From positions 181,725,663 to 181,778,083 of the forward strand of contig JBOZIK010000001.1 in NCBI GenBank assembly GCA_051453625.1: a DNA stretch of 52,421 bases, read 5' to 3'. The notes under the pieces are model-generated. The model made no database searches and was not told the origin of the DNA. It saw only the letters and a list, made by a program, of their open reading frames with translations. Below, piece after piece: positions 22,079 through 32,450 of this stretch. Every line of letters starts with the position of its first letter. The first letter of the stretch is position 1. Both the position numbers and the translations under genes were made by a program. Source of the stretch: Welwitschia mirabilis. Lineage: Eukaryota > Gnetophyta > Gnetopsida > Welwitschiales.

Positions 22079-22505
22079 TCATGGCAATATCTTTCCCTTC
22101 TACAGGGGATACTAATCTTTTATTATTTCAAGTACTTTTCCTAGTTTAATTCCAATTTTTTATCAGTTCTTTTTTCAAGGGGTGTTTTTACCCCTAGTTT
22201 TGCCCTGTTTATAATCCATTCCTGCATATACTGTAGAATATTATTCCTATTGTTAATCAATTTTCTTTTGCATGTCAAGATAGGATGATCTCACCCCTCT
22301 ATGTAAATTCTCTATCCTTTTCAAGTTATTCATCTAGCCTAGTTCCAGCTTTTTGCTAGTTCTTCTCCTCAGGGGTGCTTGCACCCCAAATTTTGCTTTG
22401 TTTTTAGTCTAAGTATCCTATAGAATATTCTTCTTTTTATCAAATAGTTTATTTCTTTCCATCAAGCTAGCGCATTTTGTCTAGTTTAATATATTTCTAT
22501 TTCTT
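22079..22505 (+). other. LINE copy A 3' UTR: two diverged repeat units each with a stem-loop
   Basis: Two related units of nearly 200 bp follow each other (about 22130-22330 and 22334-22480). They share the order: ctagttyaattcca, a GGGG...CCCC stem-loop, ttttgcyytgttt, agaatatt, ttatcaa. Stem-loop 1 is AGGGGT-GTTTTT-ACCCCT (22178-22195). Stem-loop 2 is GGGGTGC-TT-GCACCCC (22372-22387). Both precede the poly-A tail. Confidence 0.75.
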
Positions 22506-22515
22506 AAAAAAAAAA

Positions 22516-22712
22516 TTTCATATAAGCAATATCACTTTCAAGTATTTAATTAATCAACATAAGCTTTTAACTTTTATTATCCTAAACTAACCTACATTAA
22601 AAATAAAAATGCAAGGGAATTATGAGGGTTGAGAAGTATGAGGAAAGTGGGTACAAAGGTAATGATGGATGGTATGGCTTTATTCTTTATTTTTTAAATT
22701 TAAGTATATTTT
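22516..22712. other. AT-rich spacer between LINE copy A and the tandem fragments
   Basis: About 200 bp not matching the LINE, ending in a 100-N gap (22713-22812). Nothing is recognised in it. Confidence 0.5.
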
Positions 22713-22812
22713 NNNNNNNNNNNNNNNNNNNNNNNNNNNNNNNNNNNNNNNNNNNNNNNNNNNNNNNNNNNNNNNNNNNNNNNNNNNNNNNNNNNNNNNN
22801 NNNNNNNNNNNN

Positions 22813-23686
22813 CTCTGCCCCCAGAACCTTAAACAAAAGAGTCAAATTCACCCCCACTGTAGGAAGAGAGATCTAAGGAGAATTCTCTTATCGAACCCTA
22901 AGAATAAAGAAAGCAATTCCAGAGTCAGGCTCAAAAGGACACCCAGCCTGAGAGTAGTCCTAGTCATACTAATGAGTCAACCATGGATTCTACATTGAAA
23001 GAGAGGTAGCATCATTCTTAGGAAGACTTAGACATGGACACTACGAAAAGGGAGGTTATGCTTGCCATAATTCATGGGCTGAAAAGATGTCCATTTATGA
23101 CCTTGGGAATCTTTCATAGAGCTCTACCACAAGTAATCAAGTTAAGCTACTAGAAGAAAGTGCTTATACTGCACCCAAAAAGGAATCAAGTAAGAGCTAA
23201 AGAGTTCAAAAAGGTTAATCAGACCTTTGAAGTTCTATCAAATAAAATGGGACATTTCTTGCTAGAGCATAATCATGGTAAACTCTTCTCCTTTTGCAGG
23301 GGAGTTTAATATTTAATCCTTTTAGGCTATTTCCTAGTTTAGTTCTAGTTTTTATTGGTTCTTTTTCCAAGGGGCTCTTTTGCCCCTAATTTTTCCCTAT
23401 TTACAGTCTGCCTTTGCGTATACTAGAGAACATTCTCCTTCTTCTTAAACAGTTTACTTTTTCATGTCAAGATAGGAGGATCTCACCCCCCTTTGTAAAT
23501 TATCTATTCCTTTTAGGTTATTTTCCTATATTAGCTCTAGTTTTTCCGAATTTTTCTCTCCATTGGTGCCTGTGCCTCGAGTTTTGCCCTGTTTTCAATC
23601 TTCTCTATGTATACTGTAGAATATTCTCCTTTTTATCAAATGGTTTACTTCTTCTCATCAAGCTAGGGCATTTTCATCCTCTAATA
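22813..23686 (+). mobile_element. LINE 3' fragment (first tandem piece)
   Basis: Starts at the gap edge and corresponds to about 21625-22470 of copy A: end of the extension, J-domain segment and 3' UTR. It stops abruptly after catcaagctagggcatttt (23657-23675), without the end of the UTR or a poly-A tail, and runs directly into an internal ORF2 position of the next piece. Confidence 0.8.
23050..23270 (+). pseudogene. J-domain segment, tandem piece 1
   Basis: Reading from about 23059 (MLAIIHGLKR) the segment shows PFMTLGIFHRALPQVIKLSY, a TAG, then KKVLILHPKRNQ and EFKKVNQTFEVLSNKMG. It has the J-domain order of helix I end, helix II and helix III. The HPD position reads HPK. One stop (Arg or Gln expected in helix II) breaks it. 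This copy keeps the sequence 'aatgggacatttc' that copy A has lost. Confidence 0.75.
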
Positions 23687-26132
23687 TTCTATGAACCTTT
23701 TTGTAGAAGCTACATGTCTCCATACCAACTGGGGTAAATCTAGAATTCATACCTCTGGTAGAAACAATATTAGAGGGGTGAAATTGTTGGAATATTGAAC
23801 ATCAATATGGGTGATCTTTAGGACATCTACTTGGAAATCCCTTATAAAATTGGCAAAAGAACATCATTTAAAAAATCAACAGAATTATGAAGAAGTTTAT
23901 TTGGTCATGAGGCAAAGATCAAAATCGCATTCACCTATGCAAATTGGAAACAATAGTCCATCCTAAGGAGTCTGGAGGCTGGGGTATCTAGAAATGAGAG
24001 GATTGTCTCCTTATAGAAGCTCATTAAATCCTTAAATGTCTTTCCAAAGGAGGGCAATCATGGAGTAATTTGATTAATTACAAGTATCCTAATTGTAGCA
24101 CCATCGAGGGAGAATCTTATCTGAGAAAACATCTTAGCAAAGTTAGAAGAAATCTGATAGATTTGAACATATGCAAAGAAGACACAGTCAAGCAGATCCT
24201 TCTCAAAAAAATATGGGAAAGATATACTTTAAGAAATTCTAGATGGGCCAAATTCCGGATAAAATCAAGATATTTTATTGGTTAAAGGATCATAACGGAA
24301 TCCTCACAAAGGACCAGCTATGCAAAAAGGGCTTTCAAGTTGAAACTTCTTGTCTAATCTGCCAGTCTTATCCTGAAGATGATAATCACCTCTTTCATTA
24401 ATGCAAGTGGAGTGAGGAGTTAATAATAATTATGATGAGTAACTACAAGCTCTGCAACACACCTAACACATGCAATATTGATGGGATTAACTTGACTTAT
24501 TGGCAAATATTGCATATAAGAAATGATTTAATTTTTAATTGTTCCCCCTCCCTTTCCGAATAAATATCACCAAGAGAATCAAATGCTATCACTCACAAAT
24601 CAAAACAGCTATGGGAGTAACTCCTATCATAGAACCATCTGATCCTGAGCATGGGATGGAGAGCCTTCCTGCACAAGCTCAAGAGAGAACTAGGGACTGA
24701 TATTGCCCCATTCTACAGAAGATGCAGAGGGTAGCGAATACCTTGAGGAGAATCTCCATTGAAATCACTAAAGACTTCCTCTCTAGAGTTTTGGAAATCC
24801 TAGCTGCTAGTAAAGGAATTCCTCTTGGAAGTAGATGACAACAAGAGGTACTTCACGTTTTTCCTGATGGGGTTCTTAAGCTACCTAATGGGCACATTAG
24901 TCATAAGACACTTCCACCTCCTTGGGGACTGGAGGTTGAAATGATGGATAGATACTTTATCCAGTTTAGTTACTGCTTAAAACTTTTAGGCCTGTACTTT
25001 GCATTTCTTAAAGCCCTGGACCTAGGACACCAGGTTAATCTACCCTTCTTTTTCATTCAGGCATTAAGTTCCAAGGAAATTACAAGACACTCTGATCTAA
25101 TTATGACCATTTGAAGAGATATTAGGGCATCCTCGACAATGTCCTCAGGAGACATCTCCTAAGAGAAAATCTAAGAGAAAAGCTACTACGGATGAAGCCT
25201 CTTATTCTAAGGGAAATGTTGAGCAGTGAAGCCCCACTTAGAAAAGGACGAATCTGCTCCTAGAACCTTAAACAAAAGAGTCAAATTTACCTCCACTGTA
25301 GGAAGATATAACTAAGGAGAATTATCCAACCGAACCCTAAGAATAAAGGAAGAAATCCCATGGCCAGGCTCAAAAGGACACCCATCCTGAGAGTACTCCT
25401 AGTCACACTCATGAGTCAACCATGGATTCTACATTGAAAGAGAGGTAGCATCATTCGTAAGAAGACTTAGACATGGACACTGCGAAAAGGGAGGTTATGC
25501 TTGCCATAATTCATGGGCTGAAAAGATGTCCATTTATGACCCTGGGAATCTTTCATAGAGCTCTGCTGCAAGCAATCAAGTCAAGATACTAGAAGAAAGC
25601 ACTTAGACTATGCCCAGACAAGAATCAAGTAAGAGCTGAAGAGTTCAAAAAGGTTAATCAGGCCTTTGAGGTGCTATCAGATGAAATGGGACATTTCCTG
25701 CTAGAGTATAATCATGGTGAACTCTTCTCCTTCTATAGGGGAAATTAATATTTAATCCTTTTAGGCTATTGCCTAGTTCAGTTCCAGTTTCTGTTAGTTC
25801 TTTTTCCAAGGGGCTCTTTCACCCCTAATTTTTTCCCTATTTACAGTCTGCCTTGGCGTATACTGCAAAACATTCTCCTTCTTGTCAAATAGTTTACTTT
25901 TTCATGTCAAGATAGGAGGATCTCATTCCCCTTTGTAAATTATCTATTCCTTTTAGGTCATTTTCCTAGCTTAGCTTTAGTTTTTGCTAATTTTTCTTGT
26001 CATTGGTGCTTGTACCCCTAATTTTGCCCTGTTTTCAGTCTTCTCTACATATATTTTAGAATATTCTCCTTTTTATCAAATGATTTACTTCTTATCAAAT
26101 GGTTTACTGCTTCTCGTCAAGCTAGGGCATCC
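23687..26132 (+). mobile_element. LINE 3' fragment (second tandem piece, unit of about 2.45 kb)
   Basis: Corresponds to about 20047-22470 of copy A: end of RT (GLHTNW region), C-terminal part, zf-RVT, extension, J-domain and 3' UTR. It ends at gtcaagctagggcatcc just before a 64-N gap (26133-26196), within a few bases of the point where the first piece ends. A further unit may therefore be hidden or lost in the gap. The frame 24070-24285 (71 residues, with SYLRKHLSKVRRNLIDL and VKQILLKKIWERYTL) is its longest intact part. Confidence 0.82.
25497..25722 (+). pseudogene. J-domain segment, tandem piece 2 (best-kept helix III)
   Basis: MLAIIHGLKRCPFMTLGIFH, then RALLQAIKSRY, a TAG, KKALRLCPDKNQ and AEEFKKVNQAFEVLSDEMG. 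Helix III and its V-L-S-D-E end match canonical J-domains closely. The HPD position is CPD, so only the His is lost. Together with the other copies, which keep the His or Pro, this suggests the ancestral element had a complete HPD. Confidence 0.8.
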
Positions 26133-26196
26133 NNNNNNNNNNNNNNNNNNNNNNNNNNNNNNNNNNNNNNNNNNNNNNNNNNNNNNNNNNNNNNNN

Positions 26197-28190
26197 AACA
26201 AGAAAAATTAACGAACTTCTACACAAATCTTTTGTCCAATTTAAGAGTTATTTTCCCTAGCAAAATAGAAAGGTAGAAGAAAGATTATCTTTAGAATGTG
26301 ACATATCTGAAAGCATAGAAATGACAAAATATTCAATCAAACAAATAATCCCCCGTGTTTTAGAGTCATAAGATTTCACATAAATTCCAAAATTATAATC
26401 TTCTTCTGAACACTAATAATATTTCTATAAGAACATGACTAGCAAAGGAAGAGAATTAAATGCATGTTCCTCAATTGCTTCTTTAAGAATCAAACATCAG
26501 TTTCAGCAATACAATTGTTCTCCATTGTAATATTTAAGAATATCATCACTACACAACTTATTGAAAATTGATGAAAGGGGCATCATAGTAAAAGGATCAT
26601 TAAGGGTTATTGTGAATCTCATCACTATTTATGATACCATTAGAACTAATGCATATGGTATTAAAATCAAAAGAGAAGGGCAATGCAATTTGGCAATAGA
26701 TAATTTAAATAGAGTATTGAAAAAGAAAATAACTAATAGTCATGGCTTTAGAAGCAAAAATATTTCCCCAAATCCTTAAATACTTAGGTAATATTAATAT
26801 TGAAACACTTTTTGGAAGGGCATATTTGAAATAGCTTGTGAAGTACATCGCTTAAAAAAATGTAGAGTATCCAGGGGTGAAAAAGAAAACAAATAAGAAA
26901 TATAAATTGTGAATCAAAACAAATCCTTACTTTTAATGTTAAATCATTTTGTATAATGACTTTTCAATTTATTTCTTTAGTGTTATACACAAAGTTATCT
27001 CTGAAAAATTGATTATGAAAACCCTAGCACAAAACTCATTAAAAAGAGGAGGCGGGGGAAGGGAAAGGGAGGGGGGTGGCGGAGGGGGGGGCGGGTTGGG
27101 TGGGGCGGGTGGTGGGTTTGTAATCATTAATTTAAATGAGCCTTATAATAATCTATAAAGCCAACTACTTATTTAAAACAACATAGAATTTTTTAGACTT
27201 CTAAAATTCTTTGTAGTTCTAAAATATATTAAAATATTTAAAATTCTATAACTATTTGCCTTACTTCTACACATTGATTTAAGTTACCACCAAAAATTGA
27301 AAGTAAGGTAGGTTCTGGTAGTTCTCATTTCATGGAAAAGATGATTTGTGATTAATCATACATTTTACTCACCTTGAGTATGTTGACCTCAATAATCTTT
27401 TTGTTAGTAGTGTTTAGTAGTGACAAGTAAATAATGAAATCTCAACTCACTATCATTGTTTTTAAGGCAACTACAATTGATGATCATATGTAATATCAAG
27501 TTCATTGTTATGCATTTAACAACAATATGTAACAATCACATAGTGTAGGATACTCCCAATGTTTGGTGATATAGGATATTTTAATGCACATGATTGACTC
27601 AAGAGAGTTTTGTTAGTGATTACAAATGATCAAATGTGCCATCATTTAAGGAAGTCATTAATGAAGGATTTTTAGATAAGAATCCACTATGATCTTATAC
27701 ACCATTAGGAAGAAAAAAACTTTTAGTCAATAATACATGTGATGATCCACAAAGTTATACCAATAAGACAAACATGTCATGTGAAATACATGTATGAAGG
27801 ATGGGAGTTATGCTCCATCATGAGTTACTAAAAGGTCGCTTTTAAGGAGACTACCACCCTTTATTACTTTGGCACAAACATGTTGAGCACAATGAAATAT
27901 ACTTGAAATTGATTACTTTAATGATTTTTCTAATTTCATATGACAAATTTGAATAGTTGTTTTTATGCATAGAGAAAAGTATATGCTTATCAATATATGA
28001 GATCGGAGTTGAACATCAACTTATTTTAGCTTTAAAAAATGTCAAGATATCAAACTAAGACATTTTAATGGTCATACCTAAAGAATTATTTACTTACATG
28101 TTTATTATAAAAATTGATATGCTCTAAAAAAATAATTTAAAAGGAAATCATTTTCATATTTTTAAATATTTGATGTAGATCTTCGCTTTT
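26197..28190. other. AT-rich stretch without a recognisable gene
   Basis: No conserved motif was found on either strand. The frame at 26561-26779 (72 codons) has no recognised relatives. The G-rich tract at 27045-27118 is listed separately. Confidence 0.5.
27045..27118 (+). repeat. G-rich tract with strong G-quadruplex pattern
   Basis: About 74 bases of G with few breaks, including GGGGGAAGGGAAAGGGAGGG and later GGGTTGGGTGGGGCGGG. This gives several overlapping sets of four G-runs with short loops on the plus strand. It stands out sharply from flanks that are over 70 percent A+T. The frame through it (Gly-rich, 26949-27158) is a by-product of the composition. Confidence 0.85.
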
Positions 28191-29553
28191 TGGTAGTAGG
28201 TTAAATGAAGGGCGATACCAACCCCAAGAGTGATATCAAGGATGATATGAAAGCAAGGAGAGTAAAAAAAAGCGTTTTTGTTTGAAGGTTAACCATAGAC
28301 GTCAAGTGAAAGCGGCCAAGGACCATTTATCGTTCTCCAGCGCAATTTAATATCGCCTTACCGGGACACGTGGGCAAAGGGGAGAGAGAGAAAACGTCCC
28401 AAGTCTTCCGTTACATCCCATATTTCACCTTTGCTTTTCCATTGTACCATTGCCAGAATAGCCAAAATACATTTTCAAGTACTTCAAGAGAAAGCCACAT
28501 CTAGTCTGCTCGCTCAGAGCATTGGGGAAAAACGAAAAACACGGAAACAAAATGCTCACTCTACCCCTTCGTCTCCAATGTTTTGGGCTCTGCCATTTTA
28601 AAATGCTTAAAAGCAAAAAAGCTGCTTCTAATCAAATATTTAAGGCACAAGTCCTTAGTCCTTGCGAAAAGTTGAGTTCGGCAGGAAAATTGAACAGCGC
28701 TTCATTTGTGGACATCTTTCAATTGAAGAAGAACGTCATTTCCCATATATTAGAAGAAACACAAGTAAAACCGTCTTTGATTGCTCTGATTTTTAGTTTC
28801 CTTGTTTCAATAACCTTAAGACTTTTAAACCAAACCAACTTTGATATAAATTTCTAGATCCGCAGGACCCACGTTGATAAAGTGGAAGATTCACCCACCG
28901 AAACGACAGAGACAATTGATGCGGTACAGAAGTTTGCAAGCTGGCAAAACGCTCAGCATCAAATGTTTCTACACTCTACAGTTACTGCAGACTGAAACTC
29001 GCCTACAAAAGAACCAACAGTTGTTCGATTCTAAGTGCACCACAGTGGCCCTTTCCTTTTCCCTTCTACGCTACCAACAGGAAACAAAGGCAAGATAATT
29101 CTTAGTCGCATGCAGAAGGAACAAATAAGACGCACTTTTTAAGAAAGTTTCTAAACATTGGATGTACCAGAAACTTGTAAAAGCTAAGGCCCTTGTCGGA
29201 CAGAATTTTTTATTGCAGAAGAACTAGCACTTCCGTCCTCCGTTATGCAACAAAACCATCATTTGTTCAACGCTCAATTATGGCACAAATTATAAACGCC
29301 TCCTGACAACTTTGCATGTAAAATGCATTGAAGGAATGGTCAAGTATTGCACAAAAGGGAACCTTTATCTCCCATTCCCGGATAACTATAAACTCGCTTC
29401 CAAAATTGCAACCATATGACGTCTGTGAAAGGACTAGTCTGTTGTCTACTACTCAGCGATGTGAAAGGGAGACTTGGATTAAGGGCCCTGCAACTCTATT
29501 CCTTCCGCAAATTACAGAAAAATTTACAGAAAGACTACGTATAAGAAAAATGA
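28190..29553 (-). other. GC-richer flank downstream of the PLATZ gene, including its 3' UTR
   Basis: Composition changes at about 28190 from very AT-rich to near-balanced with normal CpG, and stays so to about 32450. The part next to the stop codon (29553 downward) should be the 3' UTR. An AATAAA on the minus strand (29209-29214, seen as tttatt) is a possible poly-A signal. A CACGTG (G-box core) lies at 28367-28372. Frames at 28522-28857 (111 codons, +) and 28874-29098 (+) show no known motif. The region could also hold the promoter of a neighbouring gene. Confidence 0.45.
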
Positions 29554-30958
29554 TTAGTAAAGAGGAGCCCGTTGAGGTATGCCTTTCCTCCGACTGTAAG
29601 AGGAAACGACCGCGTCAGTGCATCCGACTCCGACATTATCGCCACTGGAAATGGATACCGTATGGAGTGTCAGACTGTTGTCTAGCGTCGAGTTTGGCGA
29701 TGTGTGTCCCTCCGCAATTTCCTTCAGGTTCAGTCCCTCAGAGGGAGTAAAGATGAGGTCTTGGATTGATAAGTATTCGCAATCGTACAAATACTTTGAA
29801 AGATTTTTTCCGCGCCTCACGAGATAATCTATCTGTAAATAATATACATGTAAGTAATCGTATAAATGCTTTGAAAAGATGAAGTCTACATGCACAAAGG
29901 AGACGGATAAGATGTTATGTGTTTCAGCATCTGTGAAAAGGAAGATCCAAGTTTCGCTTGATTGTCCCTATTTTGATAGCTTAGCACTCTGTGTAAAAGC
30001 ATTGAAGAATGAATGAATGGCGCAATGCTAACCTTGCAACATACAGAACAGAAGTAGAATGATTCCTGCAAACTTCTATCGCAAGTGCAGCAAATATTTC
30101 CTGTTCCTTTGAATGGACGAGTTTGCGGCCTCTGATTCAAGAAGACGACCTTTGCACTATTCGTAGTATAGGCCTGCGATAATGATTTCCGTGCAGCAAT
30201 GAGGACCCTTGCAAATAATCATTTAACAAAAACCTGCATCCGTTTACTTTTATTTGCAGAAAAAAATAGGCGCACTCGATTTAGCAAAACTTAAGTTCTC
30301 CTCGAACTAATTCCAGTTTCTTGGAAAACTCATGGCTAAAAGTACTGAATAATACCTTTCAGTAAAATTCGTTTAAGATTTCAAGTTGTATGACTAAAAA
30401 CGGTTTAAAAAGTATTTTTACCTTAAATTTTGTAGAAAGAGAAGACGAAAGAGTCTAGTTAGCAGAAGAAAGAGGGCTACGGAGTCTTTTGCTAGTAAGA
30501 CATTGTGCAGAATCACAATGGAGAAACTCCCACAAAAGGCGTGAACTTGATTTATAAATACCAAAATTATGGAAATCAACGTTTAAGAATAATCACCTGC
30601 ACATAAGAACAATCTACTAGTTTCTCCATGTCATCTAGCCGAACAACATCATGATAGACGTACCTGCGGATCTGCGTTCAAGTTAATCTACAAGTCAATG
30701 TTTCAATTGAAGATGACAACAAAGGACTCGAACGAAAGAATAGGAATTATAGGAATTATAACGAACCTGAAGTAGGCGATGGCTCCTGTGAAAAGTTAAG
30801 CAATGAGGACAGATGCTTTCAATACAGTCCAGGCAAAAGATATTCTTCTCGTTCTTCCTAGCGGTCTCATGGCTAGCGCACGCTACAAAAAACTTCTCGG
30901 TAAGCAAAGCCTGGAGCCATGCAGGCTTCTCCGCAATATCGTAAATATTATACTCCAT
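29554..30958 (-). CDS. PLATZ-family zinc-binding transcription factor, four coding exons, 228 residues
   Basis: PLATZ proteins are plant-specific, bind zinc and AT-rich DNA in the nucleus and generally act as transcriptional repressors or regulators. Coding exons (minus strand): 30958-30767, 30671-30597, 30173-30033, 29832-29554. All introns are GT-AG and in phase 0, giving 64+25+47+92 residues. Exon 1 holds the first zinc signature without a mismatch: C27-x2-H30-x11-C42-x2-C45-x4-C50-x2-C53-x3-H57-x2-H60. Exon 2 gives [20 protein letters not shown]. Exon 3 holds [13 protein letters not shown] and the second signature C117-x2-C120-x10-C131-x3-C135. Exon 4 ends with [13 protein letters not shown], the basic tail common in the family. 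Start: the ATG at 30958 has good context and lies just before KPAWL, where family members usually begin. An upstream in-frame ATG (31024) is less likely. No defect is seen. Confidence 0.93.
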
Positions 30959-32450
30959 CTTCACACAATTCACACAATTTCGTATCAAAGGCAACGTAAA
31001 AGACTCCGGAAAACTAAAGGGCAAGAATTCGTATGAGAGAGACGCATCGCTGTTAAATTTTCCTTACCATTTCTTTCTCTGTTGGTTAGAACTGCTTCCA
31101 AGTGAAACCAGATGATCTACTCTCTGAAATTCGATAAGTGAAAGGAAGGAAGACTCAAGCACAAATTTTAAAAGCTTAAGGCTAGGCCGAGGGGAGGACG
31201 ACGGCAGACGAGACTACACAAATTAGGGCAAAGCAGCATGATGACACTCATCCTATTCATAATCGCCTTTCTGCCTAGGGTTCCTTTGCAGTATCTTACC
31301 TGTCCCTCTTGTACGTCTATTTGTAGTTTTTTTCAAAAGCGGGAATTTTGCCCTAATTGACTCTTCCGTAAAACCTATGACAAGGACTCTCTCACGTATC
31401 TCCTTGTAATCGGTTTTAAGACCGTAATAACGTACTTCCGACTGAAGGAAACAGAAAAGGCAATGCGCAACATCAATACGAACAACAATACGCCTTTAAT
31501 TATAAACGCCTACCTGCGCTATTTTTAAAATTGTCAGGTATGACCGCGGACGTAGAACGGTAACCGTATTCTGCTTCCACGGCTTGCAAAAATAATACGG
31601 AAAAAGTCCTTTTTCCGTTTTCGAAACTCTTGCATACTCGAGTAATCTATACTGGCAGTCTTACCGCGCCGCATCATCTTTCACTCGGCGTCGCAGGCGT
31701 AACTCAAAAACAAATTTGACGCGGATTCCGACTTGGAACTGCAGAAGAACGTTCTGGTAATTCAAATGATATCAAATCCTTTCCCTTGGTTTAAACGAAG
31801 AATAGTGCGTTTCACTGATTCTAATAATTTACAGAAACAAGCGAACGTGGAGTATTCAATTCAATAAATACGAATGGGCAAAACACAACTTTTATTATTG
31901 AATAATAGTAAACGGAGCTTAGAATGCGGCGGTGGGGCACAGCACTAACACAGATTCACTAAAATTAGGGCTCTGCGATTTCAAGCTCCTGTAATCTCCA
32001 CCATAACTTTCTGAAAATTGAAGGAACGGAGGATTTCGAACTGAAAATGCACGGCAAAGTAGCCGGAGAATATCAGCAGACAACGAGACAGATTTGTGGG
32101 AAATGGGAATCATCGTTGGCTGGCGCTAGCATACTACAAAAACAAATAAATAATTATTAAAAAAGTAGAAAAATCAAAAATCTCCGGCAGGAAGGGGACA
32201 CAGGCCATTGAACAACAGCGACTGCGGTCAAACCGCTGAGATGTACGTCAATTGACATGACTGGGCCACGTCCCCGTATTTTTAGCAAACCGCATTGGGG
32301 AAGGCAAGGGATCCTTGCATCGCAGTCTAACCGTCAAACGCAATATGGACGGTTGAATCGTTAGGAGGTAAGAAGGAATTTCAACGATTTTAATATTTTC
32401 TTGTCATTGGAAGGGAGGTAGTATTGTTTTAACAATGTTAAATCGGTTTG
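30959..32450 (-). promoter_or_regulatory. 5' flank and presumed promoter / 5' UTR of the PLATZ gene
   Basis: GC-richer, CpG-containing DNA upstream of the start codon, with no recognised gene. It contains several inverted repeats: 31597-31618 (acggaaaaag-tc-ctttttccgt), 32224-32236 (GCGGT-CAA-ACCGC) and 32329-32354 (AACCGTC...GACGGTT). An ATG followed at once by a strong donor (ATG|gtaagg) lies at 31070-31065 and could end a 5' exon. No convincing TATA box was identified. The frame at 31919-32113 (minus) has no known motif. Confidence 0.45.

Larger units (their letters stand above)
17280..22515 (+). mobile_element. Decayed L1-type LINE, copy A, near full length
   Basis: Plus-strand order: ORF1 (17300-17860), endonuclease (17985-18690), RT (19390-20175), C-terminal and zf-RVT region (20180-20790), extension (20790-21790), J-domain segment (21791-22078), 3' UTR, and ten A at 22506-22515. 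The 5' edge is uncertain, since earlier ORF1 sequence and any 5' UTR are not recognisable. Many stops replace Trp or Gln codons. This copy is closer in sequence to the tandem fragments at 22813-26132 than to copy 1 at 3360-9872. Confidence 0.88.

Noticed and set aside
26949-27158. Gly-rich 69-codon frame
   Set aside because: Produced by the G-rich tract; no gene-like context.
28522-28857. 111-codon plus-strand frame in the GC-richer island
   Set aside because: No recognised domain or family resemblance; kept only as a remark on the 3' flank of the PLATZ gene.
29328-29750. 140-codon plus-strand frame
   Set aside because: Antisense to PLATZ exon 4 and its 3' flank; no motif, and the exon explains the open frame.
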